Source: Aeromicrobium sp. Root236
GTDB taxonomy: Bacteria; Actinomycetota; Actinomycetes; Propionibacteriales; Nocardioidaceae
Assembly (NCBI RefSeq): GCF_001428805.1
Contig: NZ_LMIS01000001.1
Coordinates: 372,001 to 436,000, forward strand
Reading direction: 5' to 3'
Length of the DNA: 64,000 bases
In this document: positions 1-13,190 of the stretch, one piece after another
How positions within the stretch are numbered: the stretch's first letter is position 1
Layout: each line of letters opens with the position of its first letter
The notes under the pieces: model-generated
Told to the model about the DNA's origin: nothing
The model's database searches: none
The model's input: only the letters and a program-made list of their open reading frames with translations
Program-made: the position numbers and the translations under genes

Positions 1-381
1 GACCTCGAGCTCGCACGATCCGACGCGCACACGGGCGCCCGTGCGTACGCGAGTCGTCACCGCGACAAGGAGCTCGTCGGCGTCGTCCTCGCCGGCAACG
101 GTCTCGGCGCCGGTGCGCTCGACGATCGTGGCGAGGGCCTGCCAGTGGTCGCCGTGCCGGTGCGTCGTGACGACGCGTGCGAGCCCGCCACTGCCGATCA
201 GGTCGAGCAGGGTGCCGTAGTCGTTCGCCGCGTCGATCAGCACCTGCTCGCCGGTGAGCACGCAGCGCAGCAGGTACGCGTTGTTGTTCATCTCGCCGAC
301 CGCGACCTTGGTGATCATCAGGTCGCCCGCCACCTGCACGTCTGCCGGTCCGCCGACCTCGACCTCGCCCGTGTACGTCAT
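1..381 (-). CDS. MBL-fold metallo-hydrolase, N-terminal part (cut by window edge)
   Basis: Reading the minus strand from ATG 381-379 gives 127 residues with no stop before the window edge, so the C-terminal part is missing. Residues 73-80 read THRHGDHW, the HxHxDH zinc signature of the metallo-beta-lactamase fold (H74, H76, D78, H79). The preceding stretch NNAYLLRC followed by VLIDAAND is the usual beta-strand pair of glyoxalase II-like hydrolases. A CACGCT hexamer (minus strand, 389-394) ends 7 bases before the ATG, which suggests a leaderless start. It is divergent from uvrA. Substrate cannot be told; a hydroxyacylglutathione-hydrolase-like or mycothiol-related thioesterase role is possible but not shown. 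Confidence 0.82.
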   Translation of the reverse strand, partial: MTYTGEVEVGGPADVQVAGDLMITKVAVGEMNNNAYLLRCVLTGEQVLIDAANDYGTLLDLIGSGGLARVVTTHRHGDHWQALATIVERTGAETVAGEDDADELLVAVTTRVRTGARVRVGSCELEV

Positions 382-521
382 GGTGATCAGCGTGCCAGAC
401 CGCGTGAGGAGCGGTGAGCCAGCTCGAAGCGCGGGACGGGCCGTTCGACGAGGGTCACCGCTGGGGACCAAGGACGCTGTGAGCGAACGTACGGCCGCTC
501 GACGGGTTTCTGTCGGACCTG

Positions 522-536
522 CTCCATACAATGGAG
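522..536 (+). promoter_or_regulatory. Palindrome over a -10-like hexamer upstream of uvrA
   Basis: CTCCAT-ACA-ATGGAG is a perfect 6-bp inverted repeat, and it contains TACAAT (527-532), a good -10 hexamer about 50 bases before the uvrA start. It may be a promoter with an overlapping operator. No clear -35 is seen. Confidence 0.4.
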
Positions 537-582
537 TGGGCCAAGATTCTGCCCGCAACCACCAATCATTTCAGGGGAGCCA

Positions 583-3447
<2,865 letters not shown>

Positions 3448-3456
3448 GCTGGGTCG

Positions 3457-5400
3457 GTGGCAGATCCCGCAAGCTATCGACCGGCACCCGGTGAGATCCC
3501 GGTCGAGCCGGGCGTCTATCGGTTCCGTGATGCCGAGCGCCGGGTCATCTACGTCGGCAAGGCCAAGTCGCTCCGACCGCGCCTGAGCTCCTACTTCCAG
3601 GACATCACCAACCTGCACCAGCGCACGCAGCAGATGGTGCTGACCGCGAGCTCGGTCGAGTGGACGGTGGTCAGCACCGAGGTCGAGGCACTGGCGCTCG
3701 AGTACTCCTGGATCAAGGAGTTCGACCCCCGCTTCAACGTCAAGTACCGCGACGACAAGTCCTATCCGTGGCTGGCGGTCACGGTCAGTGAGGAGTTCCC
3801 CCGCGTCACGGTCATGCGCGGCGCGCAGCGCAAGGGCGTGCGCTACTTCGGTCCCTACGGCCACGCGTGGGCGATCCGCGACACGGTCGACACGCTCCTG
3901 CGGGTGTTCCCGATGCGCTCGTGCTCGGCCGGGGTCTTCCGCCGGTCCAAGGCGATCGGCCGGCCCTGCCTGCTCGGCGACATCGGCAAGTGCGCCGCAC
4001 CGTGCGTCGGTCGCGTCGACGCCGACGAGCACCGCGCCATCGTCAACGACTTCCTGGCGTTCATGGGCGGGCAGACAGCGGGCTTCACCAAGCGCATCGA
4101 GCAGCGCATGCGCGAGGCCTCCGACAACGAGGAGTACGAGCTCGCCGCCAAGCTCCGCGACGACCTCGGCGCCCTCCACCGCGTGCTCGAGAAGCAGACC
4201 GTGGTGTTCGGCGACGGCACCGACGCCGACGTGCTGGGATTCGTCGACGACCCCCTCGAGGTCGCGGTGCAGATCTTCTCCGTGCGTGGCGGCCGCATCC
4301 GCGGTCAGCGCGGCTGGGTCGCCGACAAGGCTGACGAGGCGCCGTTCCCGGAGCTCGTCCAGGCCGCCCTCATGACGCTCTACGAGGACGCCGCGCCGTC
4401 GGCCATACCCCGCGAGGTGCTCGTCCCGACGCTGCCGGCCGACGCCAACGCCGTCGCCGAGCTGCTCAGCGAGCGGCGCGACGGTCCCGTACGCATCAGG
4501 GTCCCCAAGCGTGGCGACAAGCGCGCGCTGATGGCGACGGTCGAGCAGAACGCCAAGCAGTCGCTCGTACGCCACAAGCTCAAGCGATCCGGCGACCTCA
4601 CCGCCCGCAGCAAGGCGCTCGAGGAGATCCAGGAGGCCCTCGACCTCGAGACTGCTCCGTTGCGCATCGAGTGTTACGACATCTCCAACCTCGGAGCCAC
4701 CGAGACCGTGGCCTCGATGGTGGTGTTCGAGGACGGCCTGCCCCGCAAGTCCGAGTACCGCCGCTTCACGATCCGCAACGAGGGCCAGAGCGACGTCGCG
4801 GCGATGCACGAGGTCATCACCCGCCGCTTCACCCAGCTGTTGCGCGCCCGCGAGGGCAACGACGAGGACGGCCCCGGCATCGACCCCGAGACCGGCAAGC
4901 CGCGCAAGTTCGCCTACACGCCTGCCCTCGTGGTCGTCGACGGCGGACCGCCACAGGTCGCCGCCGCACACGCGGCGATGCAGGAGCTCGGCATCAAGGA
5001 CGTCGCGCTGGTCGGGCTGGCCAAGCGGCTCGAGGAGGTCTGGCTGCCCGACGACGAGGACCCGGTGATCCTCCCGCGCACGAGCGAGGGCCTCTACCTG
5101 CTCCAGCGCCTCCGCGACGAGGCGCACCGCTTCGCGATCACCCACCACCGTGGCCGGCGCAGCAAGTCGATGATCGAGAGCGTCCTCGATCCCGTCGCGG
5201 GGCTCGGCCCAACGCGACGCAAGGCGCTGCTCAAGACGTTCGGCTCGGTCAAGAAGCTGCGCGCCGCGACGGCAGAAGAGATCGCAACCGTGCCCGGCAT
5301 CGGCGCCGCTACGGCACAATCCATCGTGGAAGCGCTCGCGTCCGGCGAGCAGGCACCGGCCATCAACACCGCGACCGGCGAGATCCTGGAGGACAGTTGA
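3457..5400 (+). CDS. uvrC: Excinuclease ABC subunit C
   Basis: UvrC makes the 3' and 5' incisions around lesions after UvrB loading. In order: a GIY-YIG nuclease domain at the N-terminus (PGVYRFRD, then [11 protein letters not shown], residues 18-40), a UVR/UvrB-binding motif near residues 210-245 ([15 protein letters not shown]), an RNase H-like endonuclease domain beginning around [10 protein letters not shown], and C-terminal helix-hairpin-helix motifs ([24 protein letters not shown]). Length 647 is typical. TAGGCT (3445-3450), which includes the uvrA stop codon, ends 6 bases before the GTG, so uvrC may have its own leaderless promoter besides read-through from uvrA. Its stop overlaps the rapZ start. 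Confidence 0.96.
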   Translation: MADPASYRPAPGEIPVEPGVYRFRDAERRVIYVGKAKSLRPRLSSYFQDITNLHQRTQQMVLTASSVEWTVVSTEVEALALEYSWIKEFDPRFNVKYRDDKSYPWLAVTVSEEFPRVTVMRGAQRKGVRYFGPYGHAWAIRDTVDTLLRVFPMRSCSAGVFRRSKAIGRPCLLGDIGKCAAPCVGRVDADEHRAIVNDFLAFMGGQTAGFTKRIEQRMREASDNEEYELAAKLRDDLGALHRVLEKQTVVFGDGTDADVLGFVDDPLEVAVQIFSVRGGRIRGQRGWVADKADEAPFPELVQAALMTLYEDAAPSAIPREVLVPTLPADANAVAELLSERRDGPVRIRVPKRGDKRALMATVEQNAKQSLVRHKLKRSGDLTARSKALEEIQEALDLETAPLRIECYDISNLGATETVASMVVFEDGLPRKSEYRRFTIRNEGQSDVAAMHEVITRRFTQLLRAREGNDEDGPGIDPETGKPRKFAYTPALVVVDGGPPQVAAAHAAMQELGIKDVALVGLAKRLEEVWLPDDEDPVILPRTSEGLYLLQRLRDEAHRFAITHHRGRRSKSMIESVLDPVAGLGPTRRKALLKTFGSVKKLRAATAEEIATVPGIGAATAQSIVEALASGEQAPAINTATGEILEDS

Positions 5401-6260
5401 CGACCTTGACGCAGTTCGTGCTCGTCACCGGCATGACCGGAGCAGGGCGAGGTTCAGCGGCCAAGGTGCTGGAGAAGCTCGGCTACTACGTCATCGACAA
5501 CCTGCCGCCCGACCTGCTGGCTCAGGCCGTGGCGACGGTGCAGGAGTCCAAGGACATCGATCGCCTCGCCGTGGTGGTCGACGCCCGGTCGCGGCAGTTC
5601 TTCGGCGGTCTGGTCGAGGCGCTCGAGGGGCTGCGCGACGACGGCATCCACACCAAGATCCTCTACCTCGAGGCGGCCGACGAGGTCCTCGTACGCCGCC
5701 AGGAGGCCGCGCGCCGCCCGCACCCGCTGAGCCTCGAGGGCCGGCTGATGGACGGCCTGGAGCGCGAACGCGAGCTCCTGAGGCGCATCCGCGGGCGGGC
5801 CGACATCGTGGTCGACACCTCCAACCTCAACGTCCACCAGCTCGGTCAGCGCGTACGCGCGGCGTTCGAGGACCCCGACTCCGGCGGCCTCCGCGCGTCG
5901 GTCATGTCGTTCGGCTTCAAGTACGGCCTGCCGATCGACGCCGACATGGTGGCCGACCTGCGCTTCCTGCCCAACCCGTTCTGGGTCGACGAGCTGCGAC
6001 CGTTGAGCGGCCTCGACGAGCCCGTCCGCGACTACGTCCTGCGGCAGCCGCGTTCGACGGAGTTCCTCGAGCAGTACGAAGGCCTCGTCGCGCTGCTGAC
6101 CGACGGCTACCTCCGCGAGGACAAGCACTTCCTGACGATCGCGATCGGCTGCACCGGCGGTCGCCACCGCAGCGTGGCGATGTCCGAGGCGTTCGCCGAG
6201 CGCCTGCGCGCCCACGGGGTCCGTACGCTCGTGGTCCATCGTGACCTGGGGCGCGAGTGA
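5397..6260 (+). CDS. rapZ: RNase adapter / nucleotide-binding protein RapZ (YvcJ family)
   Basis: A 287-residue P-loop protein of the RapZ/YvcJ family, normally encoded beside yvcK and whiA in actinobacteria, as here. The TTG start overlaps the uvrC stop (TTGA) and gives [17 protein letters not shown]. Family hallmarks are the N-terminal P-loop, [12 protein letters not shown], and the C-terminal [17 protein letters not shown] and [12 protein letters not shown] segments. In E. coli RapZ steers GlmZ decay for amino-sugar synthesis; in Gram-positives it binds nucleotides and its role is less clear. The P-loop reads GMTGAGRGS, with Arg in place of the Walker Lys and Gly where Ser/Thr is usual, so nucleotide binding may be altered. 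Confidence 0.92.
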   Translation: MTTLTQFVLVTGMTGAGRGSAAKVLEKLGYYVIDNLPPDLLAQAVATVQESKDIDRLAVVVDARSRQFFGGLVEALEGLRDDGIHTKILYLEAADEVLVRRQEAARRPHPLSLEGRLMDGLERERELLRRIRGRADIVVDTSNLNVHQLGQRVRAAFEDPDSGGLRASVMSFGFKYGLPIDADMVADLRFLPNPFWVDELRPLSGLDEPVRDYVLRQPRSTEFLEQYEGLVALLTDGYLREDKHFLTIAIGCTGGRHRSVAMSEAFAERLRAHGVRTLVVHRDLGRE

Positions 6261-7234
6261 CCCCGACGGGCCCCGCACACGTCGCGGGCCGTGCCGAGGG
6301 CGACCTCAAGGTCGTCTCGCTCGGGGGAGGGCACGGCCTCGCCGCCAGCCTGTCGGCGTTGCGACGGCTGACGACCGACCTGACCGGTGTCGTCACGGTG
6401 GCCGACAACGGCGGCTCCTCGGGCCGCATCCGTGCCGAGCTCGGGGGACTGCCGCCCGGCGACCTGCGCATGGCGCTGGCCGCCCTGTGTGGCGACGACG
6501 ACTGGGGGCGCACGTGGGCCGCGGTGCTGCAGCACCGCTTCGGCGGCACCGGCGAGCTCAAGGACCACGCCGTGGGCAACCTGCTGATCGCCGCGATCTG
6601 GGACCAGGTCGGCGATCACGTGGCCGGGCTCGACCTCGTCGGGGAGCTTCTGGGTGCCCAGGGACGGGTCCTCCCGATGGCGGCGGTCCCGCTCGACATC
6701 GAGGCCGACGTGCACCTGCGCTCGGCGCCCGATCGGCTGACGCTCGTACGCGGTCAGGTCGAGGTGTCGTCCACCGATGGGCAGGTCGTCAGCGTGCGCC
6801 TCGACCCCAGTGATCCGCCGGCCTGTCCCGAGGCGGTGGCAGCGGTCGAGGCCGCCGACTGGGTGGTCGTGGGACCCGGCTCCTGGTTCACCAGCGTCAT
6901 GCCGACGCTGCTCGTCCCGGGTCTCCGCGACGCGCTCACCAAGACCAAGGGCAAGCGCATCCTGGTGCTCAACCTCCTCGAGCAGGAGGGCGAGACCGAG
7001 GGGCTCACCCCCACGGATCACCTCGAGGTCCTGGCGGCTCACGCGCCCGAGCTCGGGCTGGATGCGGTCATCGCCGACACCAGCCTCGTTGACACGCGTG
7101 GCACGCTGGAGTCGACGGCTCGGTCACTGGGTGCGCGGTTGTACGTCGCGGACGTGGCGGCCAGTCCGGGATCGGATCAGCACGACCCGGGGCGCCTCGC
7201 AGCCGCGTTCGGCAAGGTCATGAGGACGGCATAG
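6257..7234 (+). CDS. yvcK: YvcK/CofD-like UDP-GlcNAc-binding protein (gluconeogenesis factor)
   Basis: A 325-residue member of the CofD/YvcK family, which in Bacillus and mycobacteria binds UDP-sugars and affects cell shape and growth on gluconeogenic carbon. The N-terminal signature VVSLGGGHGLAASLSALR (about residues 20-37), VTVADNGGSSGRIR and ELKDHAVGNLLIAA are the expected nucleotide-binding loops; VVGPGSWFTSVMPTLLVPG is the conserved C-terminal loop. The GTG start overlaps the rapZ stop (GTGA). The first 16 residues are variable and a later start is possible, but the overlap favours this one. Confidence 0.92.
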   Translation: MTPTGPAHVAGRAEGDLKVVSLGGGHGLAASLSALRRLTTDLTGVVTVADNGGSSGRIRAELGGLPPGDLRMALAALCGDDDWGRTWAAVLQHRFGGTGELKDHAVGNLLIAAIWDQVGDHVAGLDLVGELLGAQGRVLPMAAVPLDIEADVHLRSAPDRLTLVRGQVEVSSTDGQVVSVRLDPSDPPACPEAVAAVEAADWVVVGPGSWFTSVMPTLLVPGLRDALTKTKGKRILVLNLLEQEGETEGLTPTDHLEVLAAHAPELGLDAVIADTSLVDTRGTLESTARSLGARLYVADVAASPGSDQHDPGRLAAAFGKVMRTA

Positions 7235-7285
7235 AGTGACACTCTTCTCCACGACAATGACATCGACAGACAGGGGTTCGGCCGC

Positions 7286-8269
7286 ATGGCAATGACGGCT
7301 CAGGTGAAGGCGGAGCTCGCCAACACCACGATCACGAAGTCGTGCTGCCGCAAGGCCGAGGTGTCGTCGATCCTGCGCTTCGCGGGCGGCCTCCACATCG
7401 TGTCCGGTCGCATCGTCGTCGAGGCCGAGCTCGACACCGGCGCCGCAGCCCGCCGCCTCCGCAAGGACGTCGCTGAGATCTACGGACACGACAGCGAGGT
7501 GCTGGTCATGCAGAACGCCGGCATCCGCAAGGACACCCACTACGTCGTCCGCGTCTCCAAGGACGGCGAGGCCCTGGCCCGCCAGACCGGGCTCATCGAC
7601 GGCAGCGGCCGGCCGATCCGCGGCCTCCCGCCCCAGGTCGTCTCCGGCTCCTCGTGCGACGCCGTGGCTGCCTGGCGCGGCACGTTCCTCGCCCACGGCT
7701 CACTGACCGAACCCGGCCGGTCGTCGGCCCTCGAGGTCAGCTGCCCCGGCCCCGAGGCCGCACTGGCCCTCGTCGGCGCCGCTCGCCGCCTCGGCATCAG
7801 TGCCAAGGCCCGTGAGGTGCGTGGCGTCGACCGCGTCGTGATTCGCGACGGCGAGGCCATCGGTGCGCTGCTGACCCGCCTGGGCGCCCACGAGTCGCTG
7901 CTGGCGTGGGAGGAGCGCCGCATGCGCCGCGAGGTGCGGGCCACGGCCAACCGGCTCGCCAACTTCGACGACGCCAACCTCCGCCGTTCGGCGCGCGCGG
8001 CCGTCGCCGCGGGTGCACGGGCGCAGCGGGCGTTGGAGATCCTCGGCGAGGAGGTCCCCGACCACCTCAAGATGGCCGGCACGCTCCGCGTCGAGCACCG
8101 TCAGGCGAGCCTCGAGGAGCTCGGTCAGCTGCACGACCCGGCGCTGACCAAGGACGCGATCGCCGGCCGCATCCGCAGACTGCTCGCGATGGCCGACAAG
8201 CGGGCCGAGGAGCTGGGCGTACCGGACACCGAGTCCACGCTCAGCGACGAGCGACTCGCCGAGGGCTGA
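7286..8269 (+). CDS. whiA: DNA-binding regulator WhiA
   Basis: WhiA combines an N-terminal LAGLIDADG-derived fold with a C-terminal helix-turn-helix. In Streptomyces it works with WhiB to switch on sporulation septation; in other Gram-positives it affects division and metabolism. The 327-residue protein opens [14 protein letters not shown], as actinobacterial orthologues do. The C-terminal part ([15 protein letters not shown] through [17 protein letters not shown] and [12 protein letters not shown]) is the sigma-4-like HTH region. It lies 51 bases after yvcK with AGGGG near 7272 as ribosome site. The rapZ-yvcK-whiA order is the conserved arrangement. Confidence 0.96.
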   Translation: MAMTAQVKAELANTTITKSCCRKAEVSSILRFAGGLHIVSGRIVVEAELDTGAAARRLRKDVAEIYGHDSEVLVMQNAGIRKDTHYVVRVSKDGEALARQTGLIDGSGRPIRGLPPQVVSGSSCDAVAAWRGTFLAHGSLTEPGRSSALEVSCPGPEAALALVGAARRLGISAKAREVRGVDRVVIRDGEAIGALLTRLGAHESLLAWEERRMRREVRATANRLANFDDANLRRSARAAVAAGARAQRALEILGEEVPDHLKMAGTLRVEHRQASLEELGQLHDPALTKDAIAGRIRRLLAMADKRAEELGVPDTESTLSDERLAEG

Positions 8270-8275
8270 TCGTCG

Positions 8276-8325
8276 CTCAGGCCGTCCTTCGTCGCTGCGC
8301 TCCTCCCGCGACTTCGTCGCTAGGA
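8276..8325. repeat. Low-complexity CTTCGTCGCT direct repeat after whiA
   Basis: The segment carries two close copies of CTTCGTCGCT separated by GCGCTCCTCCCGCGA. Such GAGCGCAGCGACGAA-type words recur between genes in many actinobacteria. I see no coding or clear hairpin function. Confidence 0.3.
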
Positions 8326-8373
8326 ACCGTCTCACCGCGCTGAGGTGACTCGCCGGTAGTGAAGGCAACTCGG

Positions 8374-9426
<1,053 letters not shown>

Positions 9427-9429
9427 GCT

Positions 9430-10629
9430 GTGAAGACGGTTTCGGACCTGGGAGACCTGCGCGGCAAGCGCGTTCTCGTCCGCAGTGACCTCAATGTGCC
9501 GCTCGACGGCACCACGATCACCGACGACGGTCGCGTACGCGCGAGCGTGCCGACGATCAAGCGTCTTGCCGACGCAGGCGCCCGCGTCCTCGTGACGGCC
9601 CACCTGGGTCGTCCCGACGGCGTCGCCAACCCGGACTACTCCTTGGCGCCGGTCGCCGAGCGGCTCGCAGAGCTGCTCGGCGCGCCGGTGCTGTTCGCCA
9701 ACGACACGGTCGGCCCCGAGGCCCACCGCATCGCGTCGGCGCTCCAGGACGGCCAGGTGGCGGTGCTGCAGAACGTACGCTTCAACGCCGAGGAGACGAG
9801 CAAGGACGAGGGTGAGCGCCGGGAGTTCGCCGGCAAGCTCGCCGACCTCGCCGACGTGTTCGTGTCCGACGGCTTCGGCGTCGTGCACCGCAAGCAGGCG
9901 AGCGTCTACGACATCGCCCGTGAGCTGCCGGCCGCCGTCGGCGGACTGGTCGAGGCCGAGGTCAACGTGCTCAAGCGCCTGACCGAGAGCCCCGAGCGGC
10001 CCTACACCGTCGTGCTCGGCGGGTCCAAGGTCTCCGACAAGCTGGGCGTCATCGACAACCTGCTCGACAAGGCCGACAACCTGCTCATCGGCGGGGGCAT
10101 GGTCTTCACGTTCCTCAAGGCGCAGGGCCACGAGGTCGGCAAGTCGCTCCTCGAGGAGGACCAGCTCGACATCGCGCGCGGCTACATCGAGCAGGCAGCC
10201 AAGCAGGGCGTACGCCTGGTGCTGCCGACCGACATCGTCGTCGCACCGGAGTTCAAGGCCGACTCGCCCGCCACCACGGTGGCCGCCGACGCCATCCCGA
10301 GCGACCAGCTCGGGCTCGACATCGGTCCTGACTCGGCAGCGGCGTTCGCCGAGATCATCCGCGGCTCCAAGACCGTGTTCTGGAACGGCCCGATGGGCGT
10401 GTTCGAGATGGCGGCGTTCGCTGCCGGCACCAAGGCTGTCGCCCAGGCGCTCACCGAGGTCGACGGCCTGTCGGTCGTCGGCGGTGGCGACTCGGCCGCG
10501 GCCGTACGCCAGCTCGGCTTCGCCGACAGCGACTTCGGGCACATCTCCACCGGGGGAGGCGCGAGCCTCGAATACCTCGAGGGCAAGACGCTGCCCGGGC
10601 TCGACATCCTCGAAAGGGACGATGCATGA
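9430..10629 (+). CDS. pgk: Phosphoglycerate kinase
   Basis: Transfers the acyl phosphate of 1,3-bisphosphoglycerate to ADP. The 399-residue protein has the N-terminal substrate-binding segment [13 protein letters not shown], the HLGRPDG loop, the NVRFNAEE and [12 protein letters not shown] segments, and the C-terminal nucleotide-binding [11 protein letters not shown] and [13 protein letters not shown] glycine-rich loops. The usual GTAHR motif here reads GVVHR. GTG start 3 bases after the gap stop; its stop overlaps the tpiA ATG. Confidence 0.97.
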   Translation: MKTVSDLGDLRGKRVLVRSDLNVPLDGTTITDDGRVRASVPTIKRLADAGARVLVTAHLGRPDGVANPDYSLAPVAERLAELLGAPVLFANDTVGPEAHRIASALQDGQVAVLQNVRFNAEETSKDEGERREFAGKLADLADVFVSDGFGVVHRKQASVYDIARELPAAVGGLVEAEVNVLKRLTESPERPYTVVLGGSKVSDKLGVIDNLLDKADNLLIGGGMVFTFLKAQGHEVGKSLLEEDQLDIARGYIEQAAKQGVRLVLPTDIVVAPEFKADSPATTVAADAIPSDQLGLDIGPDSAAAFAEIIRGSKTVFWNGPMGVFEMAAFAAGTKAVAQALTEVDGLSVVGGGDSAAAVRQLGFADSDFGHISTGGGASLEYLEGKTLPGLDILERDDA

Positions 10630-11426
10630 CCGACCGCAAGCCGCTCATGGCCGGCAACTGGAAGTCCAACCTCAACCACCAGGAAGCCGTCGTCCTCGTC
10701 CAGAAGCTCGCCTGGACGCTGCAGGACAAGAAGCACGACTTCGACAAGGCCGAGGTCGTCGTGATCCCGCCGTTCACCGACATCCGCAGCGTGCAGACGC
10801 TCGTCGACGGTGACCACCTCGCGATCGGCTACGGCGCGCAGGACGTGTCCGAGCACGACGGTGGCGCCTACACCGGCGAGATCGCCGCGTCGATGCTGGC
10901 CAAGCTCGGCTGCTCCTACGTCGTGGTGGGTCACTCCGAGCGACGTGAGTACCACGCCGAGAGCGACCAGGTCGTCAACATCAAGGCCCTCAAGACGCTG
11001 GCGGCGGGCATGAGCCCGATCGTGTGCGTCGGCGAGGGCCTCGAGATCCGACAGGCCGACGGCCACGTCGAGCACTGCGTCAACCAGATCGACGGCTCGC
11101 TGACCGGCCTGACCGCCGAGCAGATGGCCTCGGTCGTCATCGCGTACGAGCCCGTGTGGGCCATCGGCACCGGCGAGGTCGCCACCCCTGAGGACGCCCA
11201 GGAGGTCTGCGCAGCAATCCGTTCGCGTGTTGCGGAGACCTGGTCGCCCGAAGTCGCAGCATCATTGCGTATCCTTTACGGCGGATCAGTGAAAGCGGCT
11301 AACATCGCCGCCATCATGGCGAAGTCGGACGTCGACGGAGCCTTGGTCGGCGGAGCAAGCCTCCAAGCGGAGGAGTTCGCCGGGATCGCTCGGTTCTATG
11401 CCATGCCGGACCTGTCCGGCGCCTGA
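10626..11426 (+). CDS. tpiA: Triose-phosphate isomerase
   Basis: Interconverts dihydroxyacetone phosphate and glyceraldehyde-3-phosphate. The 266-residue TIM barrel has [14 protein letters not shown] with the catalytic Lys near residue 13, VVVGHSERR with the electrophilic His, and [11 protein letters not shown] with the catalytic Glu; the phosphate-binding loops GGSVKAAN and VGGASL close the barrel. ATG overlaps the pgk stop (ATGA). Just after it come secG and rbpA, a common actinobacterial continuation of this operon. Confidence 0.97.
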   Translation: MTDRKPLMAGNWKSNLNHQEAVVLVQKLAWTLQDKKHDFDKAEVVVIPPFTDIRSVQTLVDGDHLAIGYGAQDVSEHDGGAYTGEIAASMLAKLGCSYVVVGHSERREYHAESDQVVNIKALKTLAAGMSPIVCVGEGLEIRQADGHVEHCVNQIDGSLTGLTAEQMASVVIAYEPVWAIGTGEVATPEDAQEVCAAIRSRVAETWSPEVAASLRILYGGSVKAANIAAIMAKSDVDGALVGGASLQAEEFAGIARFYAMPDLSGA

Positions 11427-11444
11427 CAACGAAGGCCCCAACTC

Positions 11445-11681
11445 GTGATTTTGACGTTCTCCGTAATCCTGGCGATCAGCAGCGTGCTGATGATCGTCCT
11501 GGTTCTCATGCACAAGGGACGCGGGGGCGGTCTCTCCGACATGTTCGGTGGCGGCGTCTCCAGCTCGCTCGGCGGCTCCTCGGTCGCCGAACGCAACCTC
11601 GACCGCATCACGGTCGGTATCGCAGTCGTCTGGGTCGTGTGCATCTTCGCGCTCGGCCTGCTACTGAAGGTGAGCAACTAG
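11445..11681 (+). CDS. secG: Preprotein translocase subunit SecG
   Basis: A 78-residue protein with two membrane segments (about residues 3-22 and 55-75) separated by a glycine/serine-rich loop GRGGGLSDMFGGGVSSSLGGSS, the SecG topology. It is the accessory subunit of the SecYEG protein-export channel. GTG start 19 bases after tpiA. The stop codon shares its last base with the rbpA start (TAGTG). Confidence 0.93.
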   Translation: MILTFSVILAISSVLMIVLVLMHKGRGGGLSDMFGGGVSSSLGGSSVAERNLDRITVGIAVVWVVCIFALGLLLKVSN

Positions 11682-12034
11682 TGGCAGCAGGTGCTATCCG
11701 GGGCAGCCGTATCGGCTCGGGCCCCATGGGTGAGGCCGAGCGTGGCGAGGCCGCACCGCGGCAGTTCGTGACGTTCTTCTGCATCAACAACCACACGACC
11801 GAGCTGCAGTTCGCGATCGAGGCCGAGGTGCCGGAGTCGTGGGACTGCCCGCGTTGCGGCATGCCGTCCAGCGTCGACGCCGAGAACCGGCCGACCGCCA
11901 AGAAGATCGAGCCCTACAAGACGCACCTGGCCTACGTGAAGGAGCGTCGCTCGGAGACCGAGGCCGACGAGATCCTCAAGGAAGCCATCGAGCTCCTGCG
12001 CACCAAGCGCAAGACCGGCGAAGTAATTTTCTGA
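11681..12034 (+). CDS. rbpA: RNA polymerase-binding protein RbpA
   Basis: RbpA is the actinobacterial factor that binds RNA polymerase and sigma, stabilises open complexes and affects rifampicin tolerance. I take GTG 11681, which overlaps the secG stop and gives 117 residues starting MAAGAIRGSRIGSG. C34, H38, C56 and C59 (FFCINNH, CPRCG) form the zinc site, and the C-terminal KIEPYKTHLAYVKERRSE helix region is the sigma-interacting part. The gene ends GEVIF. A 17-bp imperfect copy of this last stretch recurs at 14098-14114, after an inserted two-gene island, so the present 3' end may have been supplied by that insertion. Confidence 0.93.
   Translation: MAAGAIRGSRIGSGPMGEAERGEAAPRQFVTFFCINNHTTELQFAIEAEVPESWDCPRCGMPSSVDAENRPTAKKIEPYKTHLAYVKERRSETEADEILKEAIELLRTKRKTGEVIF
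12018..12034 (+). repeat. Candidate left attachment repeat at rbpA 3' end
   Basis: GCGAAGTAATTTTCTGA covers the last codons of rbpA. It matches 14098-14114 at 15 of 17 positions; both differences are synonymous in the rbpA frame (GTA/GTC, ATT/ATC), so both copies encode EVIF-stop. Confidence 0.6.
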
Positions 12035-12290
12035 CGGCTGCTCGGTGCAACTACCGCCACAATAAGGCTGAGATCGCAGCGCTCCGCTGAACCAAGCGGA
12101 AGTTGATGCTCGTCGGCTTGTGCTTGGTGCGAGAACTTGCGCTTGGCACACGTCCGCTCGTTGCTAGCGGGGACTTCGATCCGAGTTTGCCAGGTGTCGG
12201 TCAGGAACCGTTACGTAGAACGCTGAGATGTTCGCGATTTTGACCCGCGATCCGAGGGCGTGTGGCGCGGACCTGACGCACCTAAGCCAC

Positions 12291-12296
12291 TACGAT
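12291..12296 (+). promoter_or_regulatory. -10 hexamer TACGAT deciding the TIR gene start
   Basis: TACGAT ends 6 bases before GTG 12303, the leaderless spacing seen throughout the window. The upstream in-frame ATG at 12228 has neither a ribosome site nor a complete hexamer (TAGAAC), so GTG 12303 is preferred. Confidence 0.55.
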
Positions 12297-12302
12297 TTGC
12301 AG

Positions 12303-13088
12303 GTGGACACAGCCCGAAAGATTGCACTGCTGCGGGAACGCATAGACGCAGCGGACAACGGAGCCGTGCAAGATTGGCAAGACTGGCGCGAACGCACGGA
12401 TGCCGTAGTCCGTCAGATCTTGGGGCCGGACAGCACCGCCTATCGGAAGTTCACGGGCGTGAAGTATTCGCCATCGATGTATACATCGGGAACCGACTTT
12501 CGCCCCTATCAGCGGGCTGGCGTCCAGAAGGCGTGCACGATTATCGATGCCGCAATCTATGAACTGGAACTTGCGGAGGAGATGGGCACCGAGGTTGCCG
12601 AGTCGGACCAAACCGAACCGTCCGGGAGTTCGACGCCGCAGGAAGTGTTCATCGTCCACGGCCACGACGAGGCGACAAAGCTAAAAACGAAAGATTTCCT
12701 CAGGGACCTGACTGGGCGAGAACCGGTCATTTTGAACCGGAAGACAAATCGAGGTCGAACTCTCATCGAGAAGTTTGAGAATCATGCGAGTACGGCTGCC
12801 TACGCAGTGATTCTCGCGACTGCAGATGATGTCGGCCGGAGCAAGCGTGAGCTCGAGCTGACTCCACGCGCTCGGCAAAATGTGGTCTTCGAGATGGGTT
12901 ACTTCTTCGCCGCTTTGGGCAGGGCTCGCGTCGCTGTCCTGTACGACGAAGGTATCGAGGAAGTGGGTGATATCCGCGGACTGGTCTACATCGCCCTTGA
13001 TCACGGCGGAGCCTGGAAGAACGAGCTTGCGAAAGAGATCGAAGATGCCGGAATGACAGTCAACTGGGAAGCTTTCAAAGACCACTAA
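12303..13088 (+). CDS. TIR-like nucleotide-binding effector (PF10137, CAP12/Pycsar-type TIR)
   Basis: A 261-residue protein in two parts. Residues 1-95 are a helical N-terminal domain with a WQDWRERTDAVVRQILG segment and a KYSPSMYTSGTDFRPYQRAG stretch. After a polar linker (TEPSGSSTPQ), residues about 114-261 form the TIR-like domain of the CAP12/Pycsar family: VFIVHGHDEATK, then VILATADDVG, then RARQNVVFEMGYFFAALGR, where E197 aligns with the catalytic Glu of NADase TIR domains. TIR effectors of this family deplete NAD+ on phage sensing. No cyclase or CD-NTase gene accompanies it, so the trigger is unknown. Base composition is A+T-richer than the host genes. An upstream ATG at 12228 would add 25 residues. 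Confidence 0.8.
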   Translation: MDTARKIALLRERIDAADNGAVQDWQDWRERTDAVVRQILGPDSTAYRKFTGVKYSPSMYTSGTDFRPYQRAGVQKACTIIDAAIYELELAEEMGTEVAESDQTEPSGSSTPQEVFIVHGHDEATKLKTKDFLRDLTGREPVILNRKTNRGRTLIEKFENHASTAAYAVILATADDVGRSKRELELTPRARQNVVFEMGYFFAALGRARVAVLYDEGIEEVGDIRGLVYIALDHGGAWKNELAKEIEDAGMTVNWEAFKDH

Positions 13089-13178
13089 ACCTATTTCGAC
13101 ACCGGGTCGTGCCACCCGCGCAAGGTCTTCAAGACTCGCAGCCGCACCCGGAGCGAACGGTGTGGGGCGGGTGCGTTC

Positions 13179-13184
13179 TAGAAT
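13179..13184 (+). promoter_or_regulatory. -10 hexamer TAGAAT of the Abi-alpha gene
   Basis: TAGAAT ends 6 bases before ATG 13191 and no ribosome-binding site precedes that ATG, so the gene is probably expressed from its own leaderless transcript, apart from the TIR gene 102 bases upstream. Confidence 0.55.
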
Positions 13185-13190
13185 TTGCTC

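Noticed and set aside
485..502. LexA/SOS box upstream of uvrA
   Set aside because: GCGAACGTACGGCCGC has only one good half-site; the right half GGCCGC does not match GTTCG.
12228..12302. Upstream ATG start for the TIR gene
   Set aside because: It has no ribosome site and lacks a full TANNNT hexamer, while GTG 12303 has TACGAT at the exact leaderless spacing. It cannot be fully excluded.
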